Positions 24,799 to 37,200 of a stretch of 64,000 bases of DNA are shown here, piece by piece (position 1 is the stretch's first letter; the number at the start of each line of letters is the position of its first letter). The translations under genes and the position numbers were made by a program. The stretch is from NCBI GenBank assembly GCA_023213315.1, contig JAKCPI010028249.1, forward strand, positions 1 through 64,000, given 5' to 3'. Below the pieces are notes generated by a model. It saw nothing but the letters and a program-made list of their open reading frames with translations, did not search any database and was not told the DNA's origin. The stretch comes from Euborellia annulipes. Its lineage: Eukaryota > Arthropoda > Insecta > Dermaptera > Anisolabididae.

Positions 24799-26160
24799 TA
24801 TATATGTCTTAATTAAAATGTTTTTATTTTTTTTAGAGAACAAGATGTCTTTGAATATTGAAAAAGGAATTCTAAGAATCAAAAAGAGACCATCACTAGA
24901 ATTTAATAAGATCGCGTGCCAATAACAGTGAGAATGGAATTTTGTACGCCCGGAACTGGATCACCTCTTAATTTAAGAAGAGGAAATAAAAAGCTTGGTA
25001 TGGTTGACAATTGTCAAACTCAACACTATTCTCTAGTTAATATATATCTGCGAATTCTTTTTCCTCAGCAAATTTAACTTTTCTCGCCTTAATTTTTGTT
25101 CTATTTTATGTCCGGATCTCTAATTTTTCTCCTGTCTTTTGTTGCTATCCTTTTTCATGTTTTGAGTTTTTCTCGCCATCTGACTGATGCCAGGTCCTTT
25201 ATCTTTATCCTGGGCACATCCCCATCCTCTTTAAAGACGGCACTTTCCAAATACAAGCTTCTACTAGAAATTCTCTTCAGAGAGGGATTAATTCTTGAAA
25301 TTCCCCGATTCGACTTACTCTACACTAAACTATTGACAAACAAATTGAATACCTTATTTCTTTGATAGGATAAAAAGTGTTCAGGTTTTGACGAAGGTTG
25401 GCTAATGATAACGTATGGATATCTAAAACCACCTTGTCATCAGAATCGTCGTCGTTGACACTTCTCAATGGTCCTTCTCTTCATAGTTTATCTAACTAAC
25501 CATTCATCCTGTTTTACTAAAGTTGGCAACAAGTTTGCAAACATAGTTCTATGTTATTTGAGGTTTAGAAGTGGGACTAATAAATGATCTCTCTGATTTC
25601 GTTTTTGAAAAATAAATAAAATTCTTTAAAGACATTTTAGTTAGATCTATTGATCGTCATCTAAAAATTTAAGGATTAGAAATTTTTAGTTAATGGAGTT
25701 GTTAGCTCTCACTGTACGTAGTACTAAGGGAGAGAGTTTAGCAGAGATACCGGTGTTCGTCTGTCTGTCCATCTGTTCGCATTACTTTAATAGAAAAAAA
25801 TTGCTTTTTCCACTAATGATAATCCCTAAAAAAATTCCTGGGAAAATTAAAATGTACGAATCATCGTGATGAGTGCTATTTTGTATTCACATGTTCTCTA
25901 ATAAATTTATTTTATTTTTCCTATTTGTACACGATGCTGTCCCTTGACAATCAAATTCTCTCTATGATAATTAATGTGAAATTAATAATAAATGATTAAT
26001 ATTAATGTTTGCTATATATGCATTATTGTATCAAATCCAATATATGTTAATTAAATGGAAATAGACACAAATTTGAAATAATATATATAAATACAAATAA
26101 ATAGGCCTAATAGCCAGTGAACTGGAAAAAAATATAAGCCTAATGAAGATAATAAAACAA
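24799..26160. other. Noncoding stretch with a weak exon-like start
   Basis: A T-rich tract ending in TTTAG (AG at 24835-24836) precedes a 26-residue ORF starting at 24845 (MSLNIEKGILRIKKRPSLEF and more). An 89-codon ORF (25096-25365) is hydrophobic at its start. Neither matches a known family, and both may be chance. Confidence 0.2.
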
Positions 26161-26163
26161 AAA

Positions 26164-26795
26164 AAACTGGTGTGACTGTCGCCTAGCATCCAACTTTCTC
26201 TTACCTTCGCTAATCGAAAGTTGTGTTCTGTGCTTGTCACACCAGATTTTTCGTGTCGACATATATTTAGTTTCCGTCGATATATTAGAATTTAAGATGT
26301 AAAATTTATAAGTATGGGAAAATATTTATATTTTGTTACCATGGCCACCATTTCTCCTATCTTCCCTATGAAAACAATTTTGAAAATGAGAATATACATT
26401 TGAAAGAGCATCTAAAAAATAATTGATTTTTGAATTTTAATCAAAATCGTTAGAGCGAATTTTGAGAAAATCTAAAAAAATTGAAAAAGTACATCAGTAA
26501 AGTACTAGTAGGCTACTTTTGAATCAATTTTGTTTAAAAGCTTCTTATCACGTTCCAGGGAGGTACCTAACTTAAAAATAAAATTTCTACCTCCTAGCTC
26601 TTTTCGTTCTTGAGATATTTTGTTCACCGACACATACAGACCATGTTGGGAAAACCACTTTTTCGGACCCAGGGGACCTTAAAACGTGTATATTCATCAA
26701 AATCTCTACATCGAATTTTTGACATGAATCCAATACTTTCTCACTATATATGTATATTAACATATACAGAATATATAGGTAAGAGAAAGTAAAAA
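26164..26795 (-). repeat. F1 repeat, full copy
   Basis: It is complete from the CTGGTGTGACTGTCG hairpin head to the GGTAAGAGAAAGTAAAAA end. The central monomer tract is reduced to ACACATACAGACC. Confidence 0.85.
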
Positions 26796-26829
26796 TTAAT
26801 TTTCATATACTTAAAAATTTTGTAATCTT

Positions 26830-26935
26830 GAAAATCGAATGTACCGTACTGTCGGAAACTAAATACATGTCGACATAAAAAAATCTTGTGGCAAGCACAG
26901 AACACAACTTTCGATTACAGAAGGTAAGAGCAAAA
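26830..26935 (+). repeat. F1 head fragment
   Basis: GTACCGTACTGTCGG, ACATGTCGACATAAA and GAAGGTAAGAG mark the head end in the opposite orientation to the adjacent copy. Confidence 0.65.
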
Positions 26936-26969
26936 AAATATACACCTCTGAGCAAAAAAATATACACGA

Positions 26970-27060
26970 ATTAATGGACTGAAGATGTTTTATAATAAAT
27001 AGACCGAAACGTTTCCGACTGATTGGTAATCACTTTGGCTTCTCTCAACCTTTTAAAAAT
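26970..27060 (+). repeat. CTGANGA/GAAAC motif unit
   Basis: CTGAAGA (26979-26985) and GAAAC (27006-27010) are separated by 20 bases. It is a solitary hammerhead-like unit of the foldback family. Confidence 0.4.
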
Positions 27061-27620
27061 TATTATATAAACAAAACACCCATACCGGAAATCTTTGTTA
27101 ATCTAGATCCTTTTTGCTCGTATCGTTTGAAGTGAGATTTCATTTAATATTTACTTCCATTCAAACTATTCTTACTAGTTACATCCAACCATTAATCTAA
27201 TCGATTCTATAGAGGATTTCCTGGATGAAGAGAGGCTCTAAAGACTAATCCTTTCATAAGGCTTTACTCTGTAAGGCAAATAGTTTATAATGTCAACTAT
27301 AAACGATGTGACCAACAAACCTTTTAAGGATGAGAATCTCATTTATTCCTAATTAGGATATTTTCTTCCTTTTATTTGACCCGGAGGGTCGAGGGGATTT
27401 AGACAGATCTACCTAAGGATTTCATTATGGAATTCAAATATCTTATCTATCTTATACTATTAAACCAGAAATGTATATTTGTAAGCACATTAGTTCTCGA
27501 AGACGGCTCCAATGATTTCTTTCAAATTTTAAATTTTTACCATTTCCAGTATACAAAACAAATTTCGTCTTTAGGAAATTTCGGGTACAGTGAGCGCCAC
27601 AATTATCTGGTATCTAGCTA
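27061..27620. other. Noncoding stretch
   Basis: No gene or repeat was recognised. Confidence 0.35.
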
Positions 27621-27629
27621 GAGCTGGTA

Positions 27630-27790
27630 TTGGTTACCAAATGGCTTAAATAGAAATGTCTGGACCCCCAATAGATATTATCATATATAACGGTTATCGT
27701 AAAGTCTAAGTTGCCGAAAAGACTGTGGGAATGTGTCTGTGAGTGTGAGTGTGAATGGAAAAAAGTGTGAATATTTAAAAAAAAAAAGTA
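27630..27790 (+). mobile_element. SINE-A 3' fragment
   Basis: CCAAATGGCTTAAATAGAAA, GTTGCCGAAAAGACTG, the TG-rich stretch and an A tail are present. The tRNA-like head is absent. Confidence 0.75.
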
Positions 27791-28124
27791 TACAAGAATG
27801 CTAGTTCTAAGGTTGTTTTTTTTTTCATTTCTCAGAATTTCTCTTCTTATTTGAAATTTTTATTATGTTCTCCGCAAATTTTCACGGAGCATTGATCTAT
27901 GATTTTCTCAATACTAATACTTCACATCAGTGAATAGCTTAATAACTCCTATTCCATTCTATTAAAAGCGAACTATTTTGATCATGAATCAGATTTGGTT
28001 ATATCTTTAATCTTTAATTTTCATTTTGCTGAAGGGCTCATATCTTGTGGGTACGTGGATGGTGACCCTAGCTGGGACTGGCAGTACTTTTCTTTGCATT
28101 TCAATTTCTTTCCTTCTATATTTT

Positions 28125-28240
28125 CAACAGGCGTCAGACCGTGTGACGGCCCGGCCTGTTCTATTCCTCCCAGGTCGCAAAAACCTCCATCCCCTCCGCC
28201 GACCCCACACCTCGGGATTGAGGCGAAGAAAGAAGAAGAA
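28125..28240 (-). repeat. Repeat shared with 35494-35720
   Basis: GAACAGGCCGGGCCGTCACA and the CTGACGCCTGTTGAAAA segment on the minus strand match the insertion at 35.5 kb. Several decayed ORFs run through it. The family is unidentified. Confidence 0.45.
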
Positions 28241-28319
28241 AAATAAATTTTCATTAAAATCACTCTCTCCACTGAATCGCTGAACAATCTGGTATCGATT
28301 AGGAGTTTGTTTTTTGTCC

Positions 28320-28425
28320 CAATCGACAAAAAAATGTATTCCAATTGAACTGGTAACCAATTAATTGAAATAGGAACCGAGTCTAAATGGCCTTAGATGC
28401 CGAAAAAATATAGCTTGAGAAAAAA
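28320..28425 (+). mobile_element. SINE-B 3' fragment
   Basis: TGGTAACCAATTAATTGAAA followed by CTAAATGGCCTTAGATGCCG and an A tail match the SINE-B 3' part. Confidence 0.6.
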
Positions 28426-29058
28426 AAAAAATTTTTACAAAATCACAAATAAAATTAGTAATTTTATTCAATTGCTATAACAATCTTTTATTAATCATTA
28501 GTATAAATTAGTTAAAAATTTAAATCATCATCAATTTAAATCATTACTAATAGAGTTATAATAATTATATCGTTGGAATTAAATGGAAACATTTAAACAT
28601 TAAAATTTCCTTCCATTTACAGTATATTAAATTAGTTCATGATTATATTTTGAATTTTCAAATATTTTAAAGTAAATTTCCTCGCTTATCTTTTATTTTT
28701 TTAATATGCTTTTTTTTATCTTGATATTAAAAAAAAATAATTAATTTATGCTTAGAATTTTTTTTTATAATTATTTTTAATTTCTGAAATTATATTTTAT
28801 AACCCAACTTTCTGTTGCTTAAAAAAGGCAATTTTATTTTTCCTGTTTTATATTATTTATATTTTAATTAGATTTAATTAAAGAATCAACTTCTAGTCTT
28901 TGAGGAATCGTAATTTTATATAATGTATATTCAAGGAAAACGTTGTTTAAATTAAATACAAAAGGGCTTTAATAACATGCTTTATAAAATTACTCGTAAA
29001 ATACTAAATATGAAAGTAGATTAATGAATTATTATTCTATAATTTTTTGGAAATTTTA
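28426..29058. other. Very AT-rich noncoding stretch
   Basis: Nothing was recognised. Confidence 0.4.
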
Positions 29059-29545
29059 TTTTATTATTAAAGAGAAACTTTTATTTGTTCCTCTTCAAAT
29101 TATTTCGATCTTCTCTCAGCATGTCGCGTTACAAGCCGTGACGTCAAAGGCCGTGACGCTACAAGCCATGACGTCAAAGGCCGTGACGCTACAAAGCTAT
29201 GACGTCAAAAGCCGTGACGATAAAAATAGGAAAGTTGAAATTTAATATATATGACGAATTATAAAAAAATAATTGTGAGATTTAATTATTCAATTTTTAA
29301 ATTGATAAAATATAATTTTAAAAATAATTTAAAATGATTCAAATACTAAATAAATATTGTTCTCAGTTTTTAGCATGCGTCTATTGATTTTCCATTTTCC
29401 AATTATTAGGTTAAGATTAAAAACGTGATTTTAATACCCTTAATTGAATAATTTTCTGAAAATTTTCAGGTAAATGCCTACGATCCGAAAAAAGTTTCAC
29501 TTGCATCGTGGTTTCATAAAACCACACAATGATTTTTTTTTTAAT
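29059..29545 (+). repeat. F2 repeat, full copy with expanded CRE array
   Basis: Same family as 22990-23482, but the array at 29126-29220 has about six GCC(G/A)TGACG units instead of four. It ends at ACCACACAATGATTTTT. Confidence 0.8.
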
Positions 29546-30584
29546 ATGTTTTTATATATTTTATAGTTCAAATATTTAATTACAGCTCCGTTGATCGCCT
29601 TCAGTCCCAAACATATTTTATTGAACTTGGATTTTGTTTATACATGCATGAATAAACTCGATCATTAATAAAAATCCGATTATTCGACACTCTTCTTTTT
29701 CCCTTCTCTCAAAAAAAAAAATATTGGAAATTTGTTCCTTGAAATTAACCATACTATTTATCATTATTTTATTTGTTTCCACATTTAATCAATTGACTTA
29801 TACTACATTTAGATTCTCTTTATATATTTATGAGAATTGATTTTTTTTTAAGAATTATCCTTATTTTTAATTTTTAATTTGCTTTTTATAAAGAGGCCCA
29901 AGGGTTTTTCCTCTCAATTTATAACCATTGATTTAAAAATAGCATATATACAGGCTTTCGGGAAAAAAAGTCTAGGACAAATCAAAAGACTATAAAGATG
30001 AATGAAAATAAACAGGATTAGAGATAGAGAAATTGACCTGAATACCTTAGCCTTAGCTGCATAGGGCTCGAGCCCCCCAGAAAAAAACGCTTCACTATCG
30101 TTAAAAGGTCAGTCAGGGCAAAATCTTAAGCAGTACTCCTGCATCAATCATATTTAGGCCCCCCTAATAATTTTTAAAAGTCAGCTGTATTTATTTGTTC
30201 AAATATTTTTTTGATTTCTTCGGTTGCATATCAACAGATATCCTCAACTTTTATCTTGAGGGCGAGAGAGAGAGAGTTGTGTTTTAAAGTGTTATGTAAG
30301 ACTCCAACTGCGCTTCCCCAAAGTAGCTATCAATTTCACTGCTGGCACAGCAGGCACTGTCAGTTTTATAAATTTAATTATTGTTTGGTGTTGCTTTTAA
30401 ATTTTATTTATCGTTTATGCCAAGTGGTCCTGTTGGAAGACCACCAAAAAACAAAACAAAAAATGCCTTACTTTATCCAATATCTTTATGTTCTTCTTTG
30501 ATTTTCAAAAAATACTGAAAATTGCAGTTGAAATTAATGCAGAAAATGACTGTGTTGAATTGAATAACAGGAATGAAGAGGAAT
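29546..30584. other. AT-rich noncoding stretch
   Basis: Nothing was recognised. Several short ORFs lack features. Confidence 0.35.
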
Positions 30585-31085
30585 GCAGCCAGGTAAGGAG
30601 CCTCTAAAACAAACTCCTTTGTTGCAAGACCTTTCGGTCAACTTTATTGTACATACATAAGAGTTTTATAGCAAATAGAGTTGTCAATCGTCTATCCATA
30701 AGCCAGTCATATATAATGGCCTATGTATCAAATAACAATGCAAGTATATTCTTTCAGCATATGATGAGGCTTGTTTAGAAGCGAATTTCAAAATGTCCAT
30801 TGCTTCTCTTCGGATGTAACACCCGGGAAATAACAATATCCAAACACATGTACAACAAATTTATTCTTTTAACATATAATGAGACTTGCTGAGAAGCGAT
30901 GGACATTTCGAAATTCTCTTCTCAGCAAGCCTCATCATATGTTAAAAGAATATATTTGCATTGTTATTTGATACAAAGGCTATAGTCTGGCTTATGGACC
31001 TTATGCAACTGAAGATGGCCGAAATTGCAATAAAGGAGTTTGATTTAATAATAGAGCCTCCTTACTTGAGAGCATTCCTGTTCAT
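30585..31085. repeat. Foldback, arms of about 200 bases
   Basis: The left arm includes CAGCATATGATGAGGCTTG and the right arm includes CAAGCCTCATCATATG. The ends carry GGAGCCTCTAAAACAAACTC and GAGTTTGATTTAATAATAGA/GCCTCC. The right half contains CTGAAGATGGCCGAAA, a shortened version of the foldback motif. Confidence 0.65.
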
Positions 31086-32279
31086 TTCTTTTATTTAAAT
31101 ACAGTTGAAGCCAGTTCTGACAATTTTCAAATTTGTTAATTAATAATAACAAATATGAAGTCTTAACTTGGCATTTGAACATTAGTTTTTTACAATTCAA
31201 GGATGTCAAAAAGAAAGTAAATTACTCGATGTAAACAACACTAGTCAGAGACAGCAAAAATAAAAAAGCTCTCGATCATAGTAGACCTTTTGTTCTAAGT
31301 TCACAAAAAAATAAAGCAAATCGTCTCCCGGGAAATGAAATTCTTTCAAATACTTTTACTTAAACAATCTTTACATTTCTCTTACTAAAAGATTTTTTTT
31401 TATAGACTTTCGAGTATATCTTCAAACATTTATGAAACCTCACAAGTCAAGATTTGCAAGTATAATCAGATATCACCACAGTTTTTGGAAACAACAATGC
31501 AGAGTTCCATATACTGTATGTCTTGAAGAACAATCAAATTAGAGGCTATTGGCGTCTAGTTCATGATTCCGTCAAAATCAAAATTAGTTAAATCCCGATT
31601 TGCTTCTTCACTGCACATTATTAGTTAATAAGCATCTAATAATAGAAAATAGCATTTAATAAAATATTTCAAAAAACTAAAGCACTTAAATAAATTTGTA
31701 CGTATATCTTGAAAAGGAATTAAGAGATAAAACAAACTCGCTTCATTCATTTACTAAAGTGGTTTGATTATAAATAAAAAAAAATCTAATTTTTTTGTGA
31801 TACTTGATTAATATAAACTGAGTTTAAAATGAATCTAAATGGAGTGACAAAAGAAACAACTGCATCTTCTGTGAGAGACATACGTATTTATCAAAATCCT
31901 TAGTTAAATTCCCAAGTCCCCGGAACAAAAGAAATGAAGATAAATGGGAAAAGAGGATAAGCGTGTCTATATATATATTAATTCAGTACAATCTCACCGA
32001 GATTCAATTCATCCAATCCAAAAGGAAGAACTAACTTAATGTTAGTATAGAAATTGAAATAGAAGACTATCTAGTAAATTTTTCGTTATACTCTATTTAT
32101 AGATGAAAAAGGCAAAAGAGAGATTGATTTTTTTGTTTTTCCTATTCCACGTTTCTATTCTGGTCAAATAATTGTTAGAGAAACATGTTGAATAGTATAT
32201 TTACTATTTATATAACCAGCTTAAAAAAGATAAGCAGGGTTTTGTTTTTAATTTTTTCCCCTAAAGAAATGATTTAGAA
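31086..32279. other. AT-rich noncoding stretch
   Basis: Nothing was recognised. Confidence 0.35.
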
Positions 32280-32860
32280 CAGCGGTTCCCAACCCGTGGG
32301 CCGCGGCCCAATTGAGGGCCGCAAGCTGATTGCAACTGGGCCGCGGACGTCTAAGGAAATATACCTGGTATATATAAGGATAATATAATAGTTCTGGGTT
32401 GACCGAGCTGGGGCTCGGTGGTTTTTTCTTTTGATAAAAATGGAAAACTAAAAAAGTATTATTCATCAATAAAGTACTAGTACTCGAAGTCTCCCAAAGA
32501 CAAATCCTAGCTTAATTTCATATTGGTGCATAAAATTTGAAATGAATCAGTAAATTTTTGAGAATATTGACAAGAGTAAAAAAGTATATCAATAAAGTAT
32601 TAGTAGGCCTACTCGAAGTCTTCCAAAAACGAGACCTAGAGTAATTTGTTTTCTTTTCCGGAAATAGAAAATATTTAAAATTTGAAAGAAATCATCTTCA
32701 AAGGGAATTTTGAAAAAATTGGAAAAAAAAACTAAATAAGTACATTAGTAAAGTGCTAGTACTCCCAAAGACGAGATCAATTGAGTTTGTTTTGTATATC
32801 ACAAATTGGAAATATTTAAAATCTGAAAGAAATCGTCAAAGGGAATATTGCTCCGACATA
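32280..32860 (-). mobile_element. hAT-like end with F1-core tandem units
   Basis: The left terminus CAGCGGTTCCCAACCCGTGG resembles Charlie-like hAT ends. It is followed by about three imperfect 130-150-bp units, each containing ATCA(A/G)TAAAGTACTAGTACT-like sequence. A related, oppositely oriented array lies at 58370-59375. No right end was identified. Confidence 0.55.
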
Positions 32861-34250
32861 GGCCCATATACAGTATACTTGTTGAGAGTGACTAGTCTAA
32901 TGTAAACAGTATGTTCCTGTGCCTATATACTGAATATTCCTGGATTATTTAGTTAATATATATAAGGTTATTTTATATTTGGAATATCTTTTCGATCTCT
33001 AAATAAAATCTTGCTATTTCACTGAATTCTTCTGGACCTCTTCAAGGCCTTCATTTAAGACAACGAAAAGTTAGATTAGAGATTAGAATTTATTTTGTCT
33101 TTCCCATTTCCTTATAGAATACTTGTTCCATTATTTCTGAGCCTCTAATGATTTTGTATTTTACACTTTCCTCAGGACATATTTTTTTTTTTTCAATTTT
33201 TCGCCTGAACATTTTTACTACATAGAGTTGTTGGCGTTATAAACATTGAAGAACATTTACATATTCTTTCCCGAATCCTCTCCAACCAGCATCACTTCAT
33301 ACATTATCATATTATTGGTGTATTTTCTTATATTATGAAGACCATTTAATTAAGCTCCTAATCCAATAGGATTAATGTTGCCCAATTGTCTCATTAGATA
33401 CGCTCTACTATGGCTTAATGTACTTAGGTCATTATAATTACATAAGTTTATTAAGCTCAATAATTTGTAATATAAATAAATTATCAGTAAACGGAATAAT
33501 AGATAAAACATTTAATATTTATTTTTAAATCAAATGAACTATCCTAAGGATTAAAGATAAATTTGATAACTGCGTTGAAATCTGTTCTTGAGAATCTGAG
33601 CCCAAGATTTCAAGATCTACATCGAATAGCTTCAGACGTCATTGTGTTAGATAAATATTTAATACATCCAGTAACGTTGAGGAAATAAAATTTGGGTTTG
33701 AGTAGATTACCGGATTTGAATTGGCTACCAAATGAAATAAAAAGGAACCTAAGCCGGTGATTTAAAAACTAATAGCAATCTGAATCTTTCATATATAATT
33801 ACCTATATATAGGTATATTTAAATTAGAAAGTATTATATTTCTTAACATTCTTTTCAAAACACTTCTCATATCGTTGCAACTTTTCCACTAGAAAAAAAT
33901 TATTTTGGTTGTATATTGAGCCAAGAATGACTCGCTTTTCTTCAAGACAACACTCGTCTCTACATCACAGCTGCAACTCTTGAAAACTGAAATTTCAGAT
34001 ATTGCAGCCCTGATTTCTCTCCATTAGATTACTATGTGTTTAATGTTTTGAGGAGACGATGATCTGGGAGTGATGACGAGCTGAAAGAAGCGGTACATTC
34101 TTGCCGCAAGATAGAATCAAAAACATTTTTTTCTAATGCATTTATAAAGTTATTATGTGTGTAAAATGTTATTCAAAACGAGAAATACTTTTTGTAGTTC
34201 TAATTAAAATATAATGAAAAATATTTAATTGTTGCTTTTTGATTCACACT
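32861..34250. other. AT-rich noncoding stretch
   Basis: Nothing was recognised. Confidence 0.35.
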
Positions 34251-34633
34251 CGCTTTTTGATAATGACAAGTTTGTGTAAAAAGAAAAGCAAACAAAGACG
34301 TTGGTAGACATCTATTTTAAGTTCTTTTTTAAAATGGTCTTTATGGAGCAGATCCCACAGAAGGGATTTCGCTCGGTAGGCATTAATAAACTTTTTGAGA
34401 CCACTCCATTACTAGTGAATGTGGAAAAGAACAGCGAGCCGTTCGCTTCTTTTCCACATTTACTAGTAATGGAATGGTCTCAAAAAGAAGTTTTCAAGCT
34501 TATTGATGCACACCGAGCATCCCTTCTGTGGGATCGGCTCCATTAAGACCATTTTCAAAAAGAACTTAAAATAGAAGCCAAAGTCATTGCTTTCTTTTCT
34601 TTTCACAGAAATTTGCCATTAACAAAAAAGCAC
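34251..34633. repeat. Long near-perfect palindrome
   Basis: The arms are about 190 bases with a negligible loop. CCGAGC...CCCTTCTGTGGGATC mirrors GATCCCACAGAAGGG...GCTCGG; TTTTCCACATTTACTAGTAA mirrors the left arm TTACTAGTGAATGTGGAAAA. The inner parts are most similar and the outer edges more diverged. An 81-codon ORF across it is a by-product of the palindrome. Confidence 0.85.
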
Positions 34634-35030
34634 CAATTCATCACCGAAACGGCAAGAGAGTAAATTTTATCTCGGGTCAGAGACATGATTATCTACACAA
34701 ATAAATTAATTGTTCGTGGGTTTTCGCGGAAGGTTCGTCAAAATGAATAAATCCAACGAATAACGAACGCGCGTTTTTTACCCCAATATCTAAAACACTA
34801 TTGACATTTCTATTTAAAATATGAGAAAGTAAAAACTGCTCTTATCAAGTATTTGATTTCAAAACAAAATTAAAATAGTAATTTGTCTGTTTTGTGGCAT
34901 CGAAATGTTTAATCTAAAAACATCCGAATTTATATAATTTTGTTTTGAAATCAAATATTTAATTATAGCAAATGAAACTTTTAATTCTATTAAAATATTT
35001 TTTTAATCTATTTTTTCAAATATAGCTTAT
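34634..35030. other. Noncoding stretch
   Basis: Nothing was recognised. Confidence 0.3.
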
Positions 35031-35300
35031 ATACAGGGTGCGGCACATGAAGTGTTACCAACTAAACATAACATATTTTTTATAAAACATTGTTTTATTC
35101 TATGTATCCACCTTTGGCTTTAATAATTTTATCAAGTCTGTGAAAAAACGACTGGCATGCTACACGAACGTGAGCTGATGAGATGCGGGTCATGAAATGT
35201 TACCCTTTGTTTGTTCCCTGAGTGTAACTAAATTCAAATGGTTTCAGAGCAGCTTCCAAAACCATTTGAATTTAGTAACACTTCATGTGCCGCACCTCAT
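35031..35300. mobile_element. Mariner-like foldback MITE with insertions
   Basis: ACAGGGTGCGGCACATGAAG opens the element and CTTCATGTGCCGCACC closes one arm. TTCTATGTATCCACCTTT at 35098 reappears inverted at 35490-35510 and 35725-35755, so the element extends on both sides of later insertions (a SINE-B and a second repeat). Confidence 0.55.
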
Positions 35301-35304
35301 CAAC

Positions 35305-35462
35305 CCATTTAAGGTCTTTTTCGGCATCGAAGGCCATTTAGGCCCCGTTTCTATATATTGGTAGCCAATACAATTGAAATTGTCGCATGAGACGGGATGG
35401 GAACCCGCGACTCATGGTACAAATGACCAGCAAGCTAACCACTACACCAAGGTCCGAGGGAG
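35305..35462 (-). mobile_element. SINE-B, full-length or nearly so
   Basis: The minus strand has an A box (TGGTGTAGTGGTTAGCTTG), a B box (CGCGGGTTCCCATCCC), the ATTGGCTACCAATATA body and the CCTTCGATGCCGAAAAAGAC 3' motif with the final TTAAA. Confidence 0.75.
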
Positions 35463-35493
35463 CTTCCCAGACTTGATAAAATGATTAGCACAA

Positions 35494-35732
35494 AAGGTGG
35501 ATCTTCTTCTGTCCTCGCCTTATTCCCGCTATGCGGAGTCGGCGGACCTCACTATTTCCCTCCAGCCCTATCATGCGTTTTTGCGACCGAGAAGGATAGA
35601 ACAGGCCGGCCTGTCGCACGGCCTGACGCCTGTTGAAAAGAGGAAGGAAGAGACAGACATACAAAGAACAGAAAGACTCTGTCCCACCTCGGCCAGCTCG
35701 TGGTCGCCATCCACCCCTGTGCGATAAAGCAA
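35494..35732. mobile_element. Unidentified insertion with 12-bp TSD
   Basis: CAAAAGGTGGAT flanks both sides (about 35489-35500 and 35720-35735). The body is GC-richer and includes ACAGGCCGGCCTGTCGCACG and GACGCCTGTTGAAAA; a partial copy lies at 28125-28240. The family is unknown. The long TSD suggests retroposition. Confidence 0.5.
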
Positions 35733-35789
35733 AAGGTGGATACATAGAATAAAATATTTTATATATGATATGCTCGCTTTTTTTCACCT

Positions 35790-36529
35790 TTATGCCAAAA
35801 GAAGGCTTATTATTTTTTCCCTACTTGAACTACATTCATCCTTTTATTTATTTTTTCTCTATATCTCTATTATTTCGTTTTCCCAAGACTTTTTTTCTTA
35901 TTCTCTTTGTCTGTTTTTAGTTCTTCTTCAACCATTATTTGTCAACAAAAGGGTGGATAATGTTGCGGCTTTTTCTTATTGCTCTGCTGAGATATTTTCA
36001 GTTGCTTTTGATCGAATCAATTTTTAGTTTAACTCTAAAAAAATTTATTTCGCAAAATTATCTGTCTTGTCATGTAAGCCCACATTCCTGAAAAATTTGG
36101 AAACACCTCATCAATCTGAATTCTTAAATTTAATTTATTATCACAAATGATATTTTGTTTCCAGGTTCTATATTATTTTTTAGAGAGTTAAATCTAATTC
36201 GGTTTCAAGTTTTTAATTAAAAACAAAAATTAATTTAAAAAAAATAATAATAATAATATTCAAGAGATAAAAAAAATGTATTTATTAGCATTAGGGTTTT
36301 TTTCAATAATAATATTTAGCTATGAAAATTAAATTGTGTTTTAATAGCCGATAAAATTTTATGTGAAATAATAATTTTTATCTTTGGGGCTTTAAGCCCT
36401 CCTAAACCGCCTCTGTCCTCTCGGATCAAAAGATGTTTCCAATAAAAAAGTAGTATATTGAAATTTCTTTGGATTTTGTTGATAATCTAATATTCATTGT
36501 ACTCTTTTCTGCCATCAAGGGGTAATCGT
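35790..36529. other. AT-rich noncoding stretch
   Basis: Nothing was recognised. An 85-codon hydrophobic ORF (35770-36027) is low-complexity. Confidence 0.35.
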
Positions 36530-36537
36530 GTCACCCT

Positions 36538-36767
36538 CAGTGGCGTTATTTCAACTTTTTCTTGAGGGGGGGGCAAACATTTTTTTTTTCTTAAAATTTT
36601 CTTACAAATAGGTACTCAAATTTGGCCAAAATATATTTAATTTAATTAATTGTTTAATTTTGTACAGTTTGTATACTCTACTCGTAGATATATTTTCTAA
36701 TATTTTATTTAAAATAATATAAAATTTTATAAAAACCAAAGCCCCCCCCCCCCAAATGAAGCCACTG
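36538..36767. mobile_element. hAT-type MITE (CAGTGGC subfamily)
   Basis: The ends are CAGTGGCGTTATTTCAA and AATGAAGCCACTG. Exact 8-bp TSDs GTCACCCT occupy 36530-36537 and 36768-36775. It is a sister of the element at 6955-7182. Confidence 0.9.
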
Positions 36768-36817
36768 GTCACCCTACACTGTGAAATTATTTTTATTTCC
36801 TAATTCTTTTTTATATT

Positions 36818-37200
36818 CAGTAGAACCCCTCTTATCCGGCCTCGGATTAAGCGGCCTATCCCATTACTATTATAAATTACATATATTTATCATACATTAT
36901 TTTTATCACTATATATATATATATATATATTATATATAAAATACTTTTTTGTATTCTAAACTGTGTAGTGCAACTTTGTGCAATAGGTTCGTTCAGATGG
37001 TGAAGAGGAAGTGGGCAGTTTGTTTACTCGCTTGCTTCCCAGTCTATTTTTTCTACTACATAGGCTTGAGTTCTCTTATGTTAAGGAAAACGAAAACATG
37101 TGATGGAAATGAATGAAAATCAATTTTTTACTGAAACCTTGGATTAACCGGCCAAACGGGTCTCGGTCCCGACCAGGCCGGTTAAGAGGGGGTTGTAGTG
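36818..37200. mobile_element. Pogo/Tigger-like MITE
   Basis: CAGTAGAACCCCTCTTATCC at the left and GGTTAAGAGGGGGTTGTAGTG at the right form TIRs, continuing as CCGGCC. TA-rich flanks fit the TA target of Tc1/mariner/pogo elements. No transposase is visible. Confidence 0.7.

Noticed and set aside
29126..29220. CRISPR-like array
   Set aside because: Units are contiguous variants without unique spacers, inside a dispersed eukaryotic repeat.
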